A DNA stretch of 64,000 bases from Lolium rigidum (Eukaryota > Streptophyta > Magnoliopsida > Poales > Poaceae): contig NC_061510.1 of the NCBI RefSeq assembly GCF_022539505.1, positions 396,410,249 through 396,474,248 of the forward strand. The letters are read 5' to 3'. Shown here piece after piece: positions 41,719 through 53,838 of this stretch; within the stretch, counting starts at the first letter, position 1, and the number at the start of each line of letters is the position of its first letter. The position numbers were made by a program, and so were the translations under genes. Below the pieces are notes generated by a model. That model was not told the DNA's origin. It made no database searches and saw only the letters and a program-made list of their open reading frames with translations.

Positions 41719-43240
41719 CTATGGGAGCAGCAGGATGACCGAGGCGTGATGCCAGTGTGTACAGGACACACGCACACCACTGAACACCTGGGGGGCATGC
41801 GGCGTAGGGGGCGCATCAAGCGCATATAGGCCATGGCGAAGACGACCTCTAAGCAGAACGGCTCTCGTGTCCCGGTCCTTGATGAAAAAATGAAAACGAT
41901 GAAATTCAGCAAGGACATTATTATCACGAGTAAGTTGAGGAATAGATAACGGACTACGTGTGGCGGAAGGAACACGAAGGACATTACGAAGATGCAAGTG
42001 ACGAGAATTATGTGCAAGAAGGGAAGCCTGACCAACATGTGAGATGCGCATACCAGCTCCATTGGCGGTGCGAACCTGATCATGACCGCGATATGGCTCC
42101 TGGGTGGAGAGCTTACCCATCTCACTTGTCAGGTGATTTGTAGCTCCGGTGTCCATGTACCAGGACGAGTCAATGGGATAGGAAGGAGTATATCCGTGCT
42201 CCTGACCCGTCACAGCAGCAGCAGCCTGCTTGTCGTTGCCCTTGCCATTGTTGCCAATGCCGAGGAAGTCTTGCTTGAAGCGCCGGTGACAGCGAGATGC
42301 GATGTGGTTGTCGAGGCCACATAGCTGACACGCCTGTTGAGCGCCACATGAGGAGCAGCAGGCCCGCGGGCGATTGCCACCCGTGACAGGCGGTGCGGCG
42401 GACCGCCGAGGCTGCAGGGGCCACGGCACCGGCTTGCCCCCGGCAGTTGGCGGCTTCTGTGGCTTGCCGCGAGCAGCGGCATTGGCGGCGGAGAAGCTCG
42501 GAGAGGCGTGTTTCACCTTGACGCGCTGTTCACGACCGAGGAGGCGCGAGTAAAGCTCACGGTGCGGCAATGGGTCATCGCGGCCACTGATGTTCTCAAT
42601 GAGATTATCATAGTCATCATCAAGTCCATTCAGAACATAGGTGGTGAAGTCCTCGGAGCGAAGCGGCTGTCCAATGGAGGCGAGTGTGTCGGCGAGGTCG
42701 GCCATCTTGTTGAAGTAGTCCGTGATGCTGCTGTCATGGAGCTTGGTCTCACCCAGCTCGGTCCGAATAGCATGGGCACGCGCCTGTGACTGGGAGGCGA
42801 AGCTGCTGTGAAGTGCCGTCCATGCATCCCGCGACGTAGAGGCGAAGAGAACCAGTGACGAGACGCTCGGCGTGAGCGACGACTCGGATGGCGTAAAGGA
42901 TGGCCTCGATCTTGGGCCACCCATGTATGATGCGCCGGGTGATACCTGCGGTGGACATGGAAGCGAGCCATCGACGTACCCCTCCAAGTAGCGACTCCGA
43001 AGGAGCGGGAGCACCTGCGCGCGCCACGACAAATAATTATCCGGCGTTAGCTTCAGCGGGAGAAGGTGCGAGAAGTAAAACGGCGACGGCGCCGCAGGAT
43101 CCATCTGAGCCGGTGATGGCGGCGCGTAGAACGGCGCCTGCGGTGCCACCTCTATGGATGACACAGGGGCGGTGATCGCCCCAGGATAGACGCCGTAGGG
43201 GACGATCGGGGCAGTAGGGGCCCCGTAGGGCGTTGTAGAG
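41719..43240 (-). pseudogene. Copia-4 gag (C-terminal part) and protease
   Basis: After the E6 insertion the frame continues TTPYGAPTAPIVPYGVYPG into the gag core LKLTPDNYLSWRAQVLPLLRSRYLEGYVDG, TSRDAWTALHSSFASQSQARA, ITDYFNKMADLADTLASIGQPL and NGLDDDYDNLIENI, typical of Copia gag (UBN2-like). A CCHC knuckle CQLCGLDNHIASRC lies near 42300. The protease site WYMDTGATNHLTS (about 42140-42180) keeps the DTG triad, followed by RNVLRVPSATRSPLSIPQL. The frame is open from the insertion to 41719, apart from an internal substitution of text near 42850. Confidence 0.9.
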
Positions 43241-44834
43241 TGATACGCGTACAACACGCGTCCGTTGGGAACTCCAAGAGGAAGGTGTGATGCGTACAGC
43301 GGCAAGTTTTCCCTCAGTATGAAACCAAGGTTTATCAAACCAGTAGGAGCCAAGAAGCACGTTGAAGGTTGATGGCGGCGGGATGTAGTGCGGCGCAACA
43401 CCAGAGATTCCGGCGCCAACGTGGAACCTGCACAACACAACCAAAATACTTTGCCCCAACGAAACAAAGTGAGGTTGTCAATCTCACCGGCTTGCTGTAA
43501 CAAAGGATTAGATGTATAGTGTGGATGATGATTGTTTGCAGAAAACAGTAGAACAAGTATTGCAAGAGATTGTATTTCAAGTATAGAGAATTGGACCGGG
43601 GTCCACAGTTCACTAGAGGTGTCTCTCCCATAAGATAAACGACATGTTGGGTGAACAAATTACAGTTGGGCAATTGACAAATAAAGAGGGCATGACCATG
43701 CACATACATATTATGATGAGTATTGTGAGATTTAATTGGGCATTACGACAAAGTACATAGACCACTATCCAGACATGCATCTATGCCTAAAAGTCCACCT
43801 TCGAGTTATCATCCGAACCCCCTCCAGTATTAAGTTGCTAACAACAGACAATTGCATTAAGTATTGCGCGTAATGTAATCAGTAACTACGTCCTCGAACA
43901 TAGCACTAATGTTTTATCCCTAGTGGCAACAGCACATCCATAATCTTAGAGATTTATGTCACTTCCCCAGATTCACGGAGACATGAACCCACTATCGAGC
44001 ATAAATACTCCCTCTTGGAGTTACAAGCATCTACTTGGCCAGAGCATCTACTAGTAACGGAAAGCATGCAAGATCATAAACAACACATAGACATGACTTT
44101 GATAATCAACATAACAAGTATTCTCTATTCATCGGATCCCAACAAACGCAACATATAGAATTACAGATAGATGATCTTGATCATGTTAGGCAGCTCACAA
44201 GATCCGGCAATTAAGCACAATGGGGAGAAGACAACCATCTAGCTACTGCTATGGACCCATAGTCCAGGGGTAGACTACTCACACATCACTCCGGAGGCGA
44301 CCATGGCGGCGTAGAGTCCTCCGGGAGATGAATCCCCTCTCCGGCAGGGTGCCGGAGGCGATCTCCTGAATCCCCCGAGATGGGATTGGCGGCGGCGGCG
44401 TCTCAGTAAGGTTTTCCGTATCGTGGCTCTCGGTACTGGGGGTTTCGCGACGGAGGCTTTAAGTAGGCGGAAGGGCAGGTCAGGAGGGGGCACGAGGGGC
44501 CCACACCATAGGGCCGCGCGGCCAGGGCAGGGGCCGCGCCGCCCTAGGGTTTGGCTGCCTCGTGGCCCCACTTCGTCTCCTCTTCGGTCTTCTGGAAGCT
44601 TCGTGGCAAAATAGGACCCTGGGCGTTGATTTCGTCCAATTCCGAGAATATTTCGTTACTAGGATTTCTGAAACCAAAAACAGCAGAAAATAGCAACTGG
44701 CACTTCGGCATCTTGTTAATAGGTTAGTTCCAGAAAATGCACGAATATGACATAAAGTGTGCATAAAACATGTAGATATCATCAATAATGTGGCATGGAA
44801 CATAAGAAATTATCGATACGTCGGAGACGTATCA
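43241..44834 (-). repeat. E6 3' LTR
   Basis: The 1594-bp LTR runs from TGATACGCG (43241) to GACGTATCA (44834) on plus. The PPT GCATCCCCAAGCTTAG (plus) adjoins at 44835. Confidence 0.94.
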
Positions 44835-47428
44835 GCATCCCCAAGCTTAGTTATGCTCGTCCCGAGCAGGTATAACGATAACAAAGATAATTTCTGGAGT
44901 GACATGCCATCATAACCTTGATCATACTATTTGTAAAGCATATGTAGTGAATGCAGCGATCAAAACAATGTATATGACATGAGTAAACAAGTGAATCATA
45001 TAGCAAAGACTTTTCATGAATAGTACTTCAAGACAAGCATCAATGAGTCTTGCATAAGAGTTAACTCATAAAGCAATAATTCAAAGTAAAGGCGTTGAAG
45101 CAACACAAAGGAAGATTAAGTTTCAGCGGTTGCTTTCAACTTATAACATGTATATCTCATGGATAATTGTCAACATAGAGTAATATAATAAGTGCAATAT
45201 GCAAGTATGTAGGAATCAATGCACAGTTCACACAAGTGTTTGCTTCTTGAGGTGGAGAGAAATAGGTGAACTGACTCAACAATGAAAGTAAAAGAATGGT
45301 CCTCCATAGAGGAAAAGCATCGATTGCTATATTTGTGCTAGAGCTTTGATTTTGAAAACATGAAACAATTTTGTCAACGGTAGTAATAAAGCATATGTAT
45401 CATGTAAATTATATCTTACAAGTTGCAAGCCTCATGCATAGTATACTAATAGTGCCCGCACCTTGTCCTAATTAGCTTGGACTACCGGATCATCGCAATG
45501 CACATGTTTTAACCAAGTGTCACAAAGGGGTACCTCTATGCCACCTGTACAAAGGTCTAAGGAGAAAGCTCGCATTGGATTTCTCGCTATTGATTATTCT
45601 CAACTTAGACATCCATACCGGGACAACATAGACAACGAGATAATGGACTCCTCTTTTATGCATAAGCATGTAACAACAATTAATAATTTTCTCATATGAG
45701 ATTGAGGATATATGTCCAAAACTCGAAACTTCCACCATGGATCATGGCTTTAGTTAGCGGCCCAATGTTCTTCTCTAACAATATGCATGCTTAACCATAA
45801 GGTGGTAGATCTCTCTTACTTCGGACAAGACGAACATGCATAGCAACTCACATGATATTCAACAAAGAATAGTTGATGGCGTCCCCGTAAACATGGTTAT
45901 CGCACAACAAGCAACTTAATAAGAGATAAAGTGCATAAGTACATATTCAATACCACAATAGTTTTTAAGCTATTTGTCCCATGAGCTATATATTGCAAAG
46001 GTGAATGATGAAATTTTAAAGGTAGCACTCAAGCAATTTACTTTGGAATGGCAGAGAAATACCATGTAGTAGGTAGATATGGTGGACACAAATGGCATAG
46101 TGGTTGGCTCAAGGATTTTGGATGCATGAGAAGTATTTCCTCTCGATACAAGGTTTAGGCTAGCAAGGTTATTTTGAAACAAACACAAGGATGAACCGGT
46201 GCAGCAAAACTCACATAAAAGACATATTGTAAACATTATAAGAATCTACACCGTCTTCCTTGTTGTTCAAACTCAATACTAGAAATTATCTAGACCTTAG
46301 AGAGACCAAATATGCAAACCAAATTTTAGCATGCTCTATGTATTTCTTCATTAATGGGTGCAAAGCATATGATGCAAGAGCTTAAACATGAGCACAACAA
46401 TTGCCAAGTATCACATTATCCAAGACATTATAGCAATTTACTACATGTATCATTTTCCAATTCCAACCATATAACAATTTAACGAAGAAGAAACTTCGCC
46501 ATGAATACTATGAGTAGAAACTAAGGACATACTTGTCCATATGCTACAGCGGAGCGTGTCTCTCTCCCATACAATGTATGCTAGGATCCATTTTATTCAA
46601 ACAAAACAAAAACAAAAACAAACCGACGCTCCAAGCAAAGCACATAAGATGTGATGGAATAAAAATATAGTTTCAGGGGAGGAACTCGATAATGTTGTCG
46701 ATGAAGAAGGGGATGCCTTGGGCATCCCCAAGCTTAGACGCTTGAGTCTTCTTGATATATGCAGGGGTGAACCACCGGGGCATCCCCAAGCTTAGAGCTT
46801 TCACTCTCCTTGATCATGTTGCATCATACTCCTCTCTTGATCCTTGAAAACTTCCTCCACACCAAACTTAGAACAACTCATTAGAGGGTTAGTGGACAAT
46901 AAAAATTAACATGTTCAGAGGTGACATAATCATTCTTAACACTTCTGGACATTGCATAAAGCTACTGGACATTAATGGATCAAAGAAATTCATCCAACAT
47001 AGCAAAAGAGGCAATGCGAAATAAAAGGCAGAATCTGTCAAAACAGAACAGTTCGTATTGACGAATTTTATCGAGGCACCAGACTTGCTCAAATGAAAAT
47101 TCTCAAATTGAATGAAAGTTGCGTACATATCTGAGGATCACTCATGTAAATTGGCATAATTTTCTGAGTTACCTACAGAGAAAACAGCCCAGATTCGTGA
47201 CAGCAAAGAAATCTGTTTCTGCGCAGTAATCCAAATCTAGTACTAACTTTTCTATCAACGACTTTACTTGGCACAACAAAACACTAAACTAAGATAAGGA
47301 GAGGTTGCTACAGTAGTAAACAACTTCCAAGACACAAAATAAAAACAAAGTACTGTAGTAAAAACCATGGGTTGTCTCCCATAAGCGCTTTTCTTTAACG
47401 CCTTTCAGCTAGGCGCAGAAAGTGTGTA
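44835..47428 (-). other. E6 3' untranslated region
   Basis: The stretch of 2.6 kb has no supported gene. It is the reverse-complement homologue of the E7 3' region (58562-61152); its first part also matches E8 (63458-64000). It carries two further PPT-like copies of CATCCCCAAGCTTAG (46723-46737 and 46781-46796) and a perfect hairpin (stem GGGGATGCC, 46709-46729). Confidence 0.85.
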
Positions 47429-48064
47429 TCAAGTATTATCAAGAGACAAAGTGTCAACATCATAATTTGTTCTAATAATAGAATCAAAAGGTAACTTCAT
47501 TCTGTTTCTAGGGAAGTGTTCCATACCTTTCTTGAGAGGAAATTGATATTTTATATTACCTTCCTTCATATCAATAGTAGCACCAACAGTTCGAAGAAAA
47601 GGTCTTCCCAATATAATGGGACAAGATGCATTGCATTCAATATCCAAGACAACAAAATCAACGGGGACAAGGTTATTGTTAACGGTAATGCGAACATTAT
47701 CAACTTTCCCCAAAGGTTTCTTTGTAGAATGATCAGCAAGATTAACATCCAAATAACAATTTTTCAGCGGTGGCAAGTCAAGCATATTATAAATTTTCTT
47801 AGGCATAACGTAAATACTTGCACCAAGATCACATAAAGCATTACAATCAAAATCTTTAACCTCCATCTTAATGATGGGCTCCCAACCATCCTCTAGCTTT
47901 CTAGGAATAGAGGCTTCGCGCTCTAGTTTCTCTTCTCTAGCTTTTATGAGAGCATTTGTAATATGTTGCGTGAAAGCCAAATTTATAGCACTAGCATTAG
48001 GACTTTTAGCAAGTTTTTGCAAGAACTTTATAACTTCAGAGATGTGGCAATCATCAAAATTCAA
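47429..48064 (-). pseudogene. E6 protease domain
   Basis: An open frame of 211 codons with a retroviral-type aspartic protease fold: DCNALCDLGASIYVMPKKIYNML (active site DLGAS, where most families have DTG or DSG; DLG is seen in Athila-like elements), then VDFVVLDIECNASCPIILGRPFLRTVGATIDM. It is out of frame with gag by a change in a T run near 48066-48075. Function would be processing of gag. The stop follows LSLDNT at 47429, with no RT after it. Confidence 0.88.
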
Positions 48065-49542
48065 ACCATTATAATCTAAAGCAATGGGATCATCATCCCC
48101 AATGTTGGAAAAAAATTCAGCAGATTTATCACGAGCAGTTTCAGCAGCTTTAGCAGTTTCAGCGGTTTCTCGCGCTTTGCATTAGAAGTGGAAACATTGC
48201 TAACACCAATTCTTTTATTATTAATAGTAGGAGGTGCAGCAACATGTGTAGCATTAGCATTACTAGTCGTGGTAATAGTCCAAACTTTAGCTACATTCTT
48301 CTCTTGAGCTAGTTTTTCATTTTCTTCTCTATCCCACCTAGCACGCTGTTCAGCCATTAATCTTATATTCTCATTAATTCTAACTTGGATGGCATTTGCT
48401 GTAGTAACAATTTTATTTTCAATATCCCTATTAGGCATAACTTTCGATTTCAAAAGATCAACATCAGCAGCAAGACTATCGACTTTAGAAGCAAGTATAT
48501 CAATTTTCCCAAGCTTTTCTTCAACAGATTTGTTAAAAGCAGTTTGTGTACTAATAAATTCTTTAAGCATGGCTTCAAGTCCAGGGGGTGTGTTCCTATT
48601 ATTGTTGTAAGGATTCCCATAAGAATTAGCATAACCGTTGCCATTATTATAAGGATATGGTCTATAGTTATTACTAGAATTGTTCCGATAAGCATTGTTG
48701 TTGAAATTATTATTTTTAATGAAGTTTACATCAACATGTTCTTCTTGGGCAACCAATGAAGCTAACGAAACATTATTAGGATCAACATTAGTCCTATCAT
48801 TCACAAGCATAGACATAATAGCATCAATCTTATCACTCAAGGAAGAGGTTTCTTCGACAGAATTTACCTTCTTACCTTGTGGAGCTCTTTCCGTGTGCCA
48901 TTCAGAGTAGTTGATCATCATATTATCAAGAAGCTTTGTTGCTTCACCAAGAGTAATGGACATAAAGGTACCTCCAGTAGCTGAATCCAATAAATTCCGC
49001 GAAGAAAAATTTAGTCCTGCATAGAAGGTTTGGATGATCATCCAAGTAGTCAGTCCATGTGTTGGGCAATTTTTAACCAAAGATTTCATTCTTTCCCAAG
49101 CTTGAGCAACATGTTCAGTATCTAATTGTTTAAAATTCATTATGCTACTCCTCAAAGATATAATTTTAGCAGGGGGATAATATCTACCAATAAAAGCATC
49201 CTTGCATTTAGTCCATGAATCAATACTATTCTTAGGCGGAGATAGCAACCAATCTTTAGCTCTTCCTCTTAATGAGAAAGGGAACAATTTTAATTTTATA
49301 ATGTCACCATCTACATCTTTATATTTTTGCATTTCACACAATTCAACAAAATTATTAAGATGGGCAGCAAGCATCATCGAACTAACACCAGAAAATTGCT
49401 CTCGCATAACAAGATTTAGTAAAGCAGGTTTAATTTCAAAGAATTCTGCTATAGTAGCAGGTGGAGCAATAGGTGTGCATAAGAAATCATTATTATTTGT
49501 GGTTGTGAAGTCACACAACTTAGTATTTTCAGGGGTAGCCAT
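48065..49542 (-). pseudogene. E6 gag
   Basis: The ATG at 49542 opens MATPENTKLCDFTTTNNNDF. The Athila-type gag core is FEIKPALLNLVMREQFSG, AAHLNNFVELCEMQKY, LKLFPFSLRGRAKDWL, SWTKCKDAFIGRYYPPAK and QAWERMKSLVKNCPTHGL, followed by an Asn/Tyr-rich stretch and a coiled-coil-like KSVEEKLGKIDILASKVDSL. No CCHC knuckle is seen. The frame is open for 488 codons and changes near 48076-48180 before the protease. The Asn-rich codons explain the AT-rich composition. Confidence 0.92.
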
Positions 49543-49766
49543 TTTAGCAGTAGTAAATAAAGCAAACTAGATAAAGTAAATGCAAGTAACTAATTTTTTT
49601 GTGTTTTTGATATAGCAAACGAGATAGCAAATAAAGTAAAACTAGCAACTAATTTTTTTGTATTTTGATTTAGTGCAGCAAACAAAGTAGTAAATAAAAC
49701 TAAGCAAGACAAAAACAAAGTAAAGAGATTGGGAAGTGGAGACTCCCCTTGCAGCGTGTCTTGATC
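49543..49766 (-). other. E6 leader with tandem repeat
   Basis: It lies between PBS and gag. About 60 bases (with AACTAATTTTTTTGTxTTTTGAT on plus) occur twice, at 49588-49622 and 49648-49682. E7 has the same doubling (57800-57895); E5 has one copy. Confidence 0.7.
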
Positions 49767-49784
49767 TCCCCGGCAACGGCGCCG
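49767..49784 (-). other. E6 primer-binding site (tRNA-Asp)
   Basis: On minus, GGCGCCGTTGCCGGGGA is complementary to the 3' end of plant tRNA-Asp; the first base, T in E5 and E7, is C here. It lies 11 bases from the 5' LTR end. Confidence 0.88.
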
Positions 49785-49795
49785 TAAAAAGAGCG

Positions 49796-51383
49796 TGATA
49801 CGCGTACAGCACGCGTCCGTTGGGAACCCCAAGAGGAAGGTGTGATGCGTACAGCGGCAAGTTTTCCCTCAGTATGAAACCAAGGTTTATCGAACCAGTA
49901 GGAGCCAAGAAGCACGTTGAAGGTTGATGGCGGCGGGATGTAGTGCGGCGCAACACCAGAGATTCCGGCGCCAATGTGGAACCTGCACAACACAACCAAA
50001 ATACTTTGCCCCAACGAAACAGTGAGGTTGTCAATCTCACCGGCTTGCTGTAACAAAGGATTAGATGTATAGTGTGGATGATGATTGTTTGCAGAAAACA
50101 GTAGAACAATATTGTAGTAGATTGTATTTCAGTATAGAGAATTGGACCGGGGTCCACAGTTCACTAGAGGTGTCTCTCCCATAAGATAAACAACATGTTG
50201 GGTGAACAAATTACAGTTGGGCAATTGACAAATAAAGAGGGCATGACCATGCACATACATATTATGATGAGTATTGTGAGATTTAATTGGGCATTACGAC
50301 AAAGTACATAGACCGCTATCCAAGCATGCATCTATGCCTAAAAAGTCCACCTTCGAGGTTATCATCCGAACCCCTCCAGATATTAAGTTGCTAACAACAG
50401 ACAATTGCATTAAGTATTGCGCGTAATGTAATCAGTAACTACGTCCTCGAACATAGCACTAATGTTTTATCCCTAGTGGCAACAACACATCCATAATCTT
50501 AGAGATTTCTGTCACTTCCCGCATTCACGGAGACATGAACCCACTATCGAGCATAAATACTCCCTCTTGGAGTTACAAGCATCTACTTGGCCGAGCATCT
50601 ACTAGTAACGGAGAGCATGCAAGATCATAAACAACACATAGACATGACTTTGATAATCAACATAACAAGTATTCTCTATTCATCGGATCCCAACAAACGC
50701 AACATATAGAATTACGGATAGATGATCTTGATCATGTTAGGCAGCTCACAAGATCCGACAATTAAGCACAATGGGGAGAAGACAACCATCTAGCTACCGC
50801 TATGGACCCATAGTCCAGGGGTAGACTACTCACACATCACTCCGGAGGCGACCATGGCGGCGTAGAGTCCTCCGGGAGATGAATCCCCTCTCCGGCGAGG
50901 TGCCGGAGGCGATCTCCCGAATCCCCCGAGATGGGATTGGCGGCGGTGGCGTCTCGGCAAGGTTTTCCGTATCGTGGCTCTCGGCATCGGGGGTTTCGCG
51001 ATGGAGGCTTTAAGTAGGCGGAAGGGCAGGTCGGGAGGGGGCACGAGGGGCCCACACCATAGGGCCGCGCGGCCGGGCGGGGGCCGCGCCGCCCTAGGGT
51101 TTGGCTGCCTCGTGGCCCCACTTCGTCTCCTCTTCGGTCTTCCGGAAGCTTCGTGGCAAAATAGGACCCCGGGCGTTGATTTCGTCCAATTTCGAGAATA
51201 TTTCGTTACTAGGATTTCGAAACCAAAAACAGCAGAAAAACAGAATCGGCACTTCGGCATCTTGTTAATAGGTTAGTTCCAGAAAATGCACGAATATGAC
51301 ATAAAGTGTGCATAAAACATGTAGATATCATCAATAATGTGGCATGGAACATAAGAAATTATCGATACGTCGGAGACGTATCA
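49796..51383 (-). repeat. E6 5' LTR
   Basis: The 1588-bp LTR has inner end TGATACGCG (49796) and outer end GACGTATCA (51383), then TSD TAGAG. It is closely similar to 43241-44834. Confidence 0.94.
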
Positions 51384-51388
51384 TAGAG

Positions 51389-51882
51389 GCAGCCCCATAG
51401 GGCGGCTGCTGATGCACCGCGTAGTTCGGCAGGGGCAGCGCAGCGTATTGCTGCGAGGGCAGCGCACCGTGAGGTGGTGCCGGCCAACCCGACGGTGGCG
51501 ACGGAGCCCCATAGTGCGACGAAGAGGCGCCGTAGATCGGCGCGTACTGGGCGCCGTAGGCCGGCGGCGGCAGAGGGCCACCATACGGCGGCAAAGGCAC
51601 GGTGGTCGAGGAAGGCAGGCCACCGTGGGCGATCGGTGGCGACGGATCACCCTCAGCACCGGGGCCGGCGGCGGCGGATGAGGAGGCCGACCCAGCTAGG
51701 GCACCCGGAGGTGCGACGCCGGGAGTTGGCCACCACATGGCGAGCGGCCGGGAGGCGAGGAAGGGCGAGGCAGGAGCGGTAGCCGGGGCGGCCACGGCGA
51801 CATTAGGAGCTGGCGCAGCGGCGGCAGCGGCGGGAGCCGATGCGATCGGCGGCACGGCGGCGGCGGAGGCAGCGGAAGCCAT
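51389..51882 (-). pseudogene. Copia-4 gag, N-terminal part
   Basis: The ATG at 51882 opens MASAASAAAVPPIASAPAAA, an Ala/Pro-rich N-terminus followed by Tyr-Gly-Ala-Pro repeats (YGAQYAPIYGASSSHYGAPS). It is cut after QPPYGA by E6; the reading continues at about 43235. This low-complexity start gives long meaningless frames on the other strand. Confidence 0.88.
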
Positions 51883-51887
51883 CGTAA

Positions 51888-51902
51888 CCTAATCTGATAC
51901 CA
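51888..51902 (-). other. Copia-4 primer-binding site
   Basis: TGGTATCAGATTAGG on minus directly follows the LTR end and matches the first ten bases of the usual initiator-Met site. Confidence 0.82.
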
Positions 51903-52024
51903 TGTAAAACAAAGGGTTTGGGAACTGCTCGACACCCAATACGGGTGTGGCTATCTCATATATATATGGGTACCAAGAGGTACAATACAAGACATATACA
52001 ACGCTACATATATACAGTCTAACA
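51903..52024 (-). repeat. Copia-4 5' LTR (122 bp)
   Basis: On minus it begins TGTTAGACTGTATATATG and ends TTTGTTTTACA. The outer edge is fixed by the return of E5 LTR text at 52025, the inner edge by the PBS. It contains a TATATATATG stretch. No second LTR is present for comparison. Confidence 0.82.
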
Positions 52025-53569
52025 CCGTGCTAGTTTTATGACACTACTCACATGTTTTATATACACTTTATATCATTTTTATGCATTTCCGGCACTAACC
52101 TATTAACAAGATGCCGAAGCGCCAGTTCCTGTTTTCTGCTGTTTTTGGTTTCAGAAATCGTACACAGGAAATATTCTCGGAATTGGACGAAACAAAAGCC
52201 CACGGTCTTATTTTCCACGGAGTCTTCCAGAACACCAAAGAGGAGACGAAGAGGGCAGGGGCCACGCCATAGGGGCGGCCCACCACCGCGCATATGGGGT
52301 GGGCCCCTCGGCGTCCCCCGACTCTGCCCCTTCGCCTATATAATCCTTCCGTCGCGAAAACCCTAGTACCGAGAGCCACGATACGAGAAAAGTTACCGAG
52401 ACGCCGCCGCCATCAACCCCATCTCGGGGGGTCTCGAAGATCACCTCCGCACCCTTCCGGAGAGGGGAATCATCACCGGAGGGCTCTACATCACCATGCC
52501 CGCCTCCGGACCGATACGTGAGTAGTTCATCCTTGGACTATGGGTCCATAGCAGTAGCTAGATGGTTGTCTTCTCCTCTTGTGCTATCATGTTTAGATCT
52601 TGTGAGCTGCCTATCATGATCAAGATCATCTATTTGTAATGCTGCATGTTGTGTTTGTTGGGATCCGATGAATATGGAATACTATGTCAAGTTGATTATC
52701 GATCTATCATACATGTGTTGTTTATGATCTTGCATGCTCTCCGTTGCTAGTAGAGGTTCTGGCCAAGTTGATACTTGTAACTCCAAGAGGGGGTATCTAT
52801 GCTCGATAGTGGGTTCATGCCTCCATTGAATCTGGGACAGTGACAGGAAGTTCTAAGGTTATGGATGTGCTGTTTCCACTAGGGATAAAACATCAATGCT
52901 TTGTCTAAGGATATTTGTATTGTTTACATTACGCACAGTACTTAATGCAATTGTCTGTTGTTTGCAACTTAATACCGGAAGGGGTGCGGATGCTAACCCG
53001 AAGGTGGACTTTTTAGGCATAGATGCATGCTGGATAGCGGTCTATGTTCTTTGTCGTAATGCCCTAAGTAAATCTCATAGTAGTCATCATGATATGTATG
53101 TGCATTGTTATGCCCTCTCTATTTGTCAATTGCCCAACCGTAATTTGTTCACCCAACATGTTATTTATCTTATTGGAGAGACACCACTAGTGAACTCGTG
53201 GACCCCGGTCCATTCTTTTACATCTGAAATACAACCTACCGCAATCATTGTTCTCTCGTTGTTCTTTGCAAGCAGACATCATTCTCCACACCATACGTTT
53301 AATCCTTTGTTTACGAGCAAGCCGGTGAGATTGACAACCTCACTCGTTAAGTTGGGGCAAAGTATCTTGATTGTGTTGTGCAGGTTCCACGTTGGCGCCG
53401 GAATCCCTGGTGTTGCGCCGCACTACATTCCTTCACCAACAACATTCATGTGGCCTTCATCTCCTACTGGTTCGATAACCTTGGTTTCTTACTGAGGGAA
53501 AACTTGCTGTTGTACGCATCACACCTTCCTCTTGGGGTTCCCAACGGATGTGTGCTTCACGCGTCATCA
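52025..53569 (+). repeat. E5 5' LTR, main part
   Basis: It resumes with GTGCTAGTTTTATGAC, as in the E8 LTR, and ends GCGTCATCA at 53569. CGCCTATATAATCC at 52334-52347 is a likely promoter TATA region. Confidence 0.9.
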
Positions 53570-53580
53570 AGCTATTTTTC

Positions 53581-53660
53581 TGGCGCCGTTGCCGGGGAGG
53601 AATCAACACTCCATCACCGTCACGCGCCATCAAATATTTTTTTGGCGCCGTTGCCGGGGA
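53581..53660 (+). other. E5 primer-binding site, present twice
   Basis: The tRNA-Asp site TGGCGCCGTTGCCGGGGA lies at 53581-53598 and again at 53643-53660. The flanks are duplicated too (CACGCGTCATCAAGCTATTT and CACGCGCCATCAAATATTTT), giving a 62-base tandem repeat over the LTR end and PBS. Confidence 0.92.
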
Positions 53661-53838
53661 GATCAAGACACGCTGCAAGGGGAGTCTCTCGCATCCAATC
53701 TCTTTACTTTGTTTATTGTCTTGCTTTATTTTATTTTCTATCTTGTTTGCTTTCTTTATATCAAAAACACACAAAAATTAGTTACTTGTTTGACTTTATT
53801 TAATTCGGTTTGCTTTACTTATTTTTATTATTGTTAAA

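Larger units (their letters stand above)
43241..51383 (-). mobile_element. E6: Athila-type non-autonomous Gypsy element (gag-protease only)
   Basis: LTRs are 43241-44834 (3') and 49796-51383 (5'), flanked by the TSD TAGAG (43236-43240 and 51384-51388). The PBS is at 49767-49784. Only gag and protease lie between; RT, RNase H and integrase are absent although both LTRs and the 3' region are complete. The 8.1-kb element split the gag of Copia-4. It shares LTRs, leader, PBS type and 3' region with E7. Protease ends DTLSLDNT and E7's ORF ends APSFDNT, both directly followed by the same 3' region, so coding cassettes were exchanged or deleted up to a common edge. Confidence 0.94.
39139..52024 (-). 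mobile_element. Copia-4: Copia retrotransposon with short LTR, 3' end missing, split by E6
   Basis: On minus: a 122-bp 5' LTR (51903-52024), an initiator-Met-type PBS, gag, protease, integrase, a Pro/Ala-rich linker, RT and part of RNase H. The element stops inside RNase H at 39139, where the host E5 LTR text begins, so the last part of RNase H and the whole 3' LTR are absent. Without E6 about 4.7 kb remains. Host text CC flanks both junctions (39137-39138 and 52025-52026), suggesting a deletion at a two-base match after insertion. Confidence 0.9.

Noticed and set aside
53581..53660. Fragments of tRNA-Asp genes
   Set aside because: The GGCGCCGTTGCCGGGGA sites here and at 49767 and 57693 are retroelement primer-binding sites directly after LTRs, without tRNA bodies.
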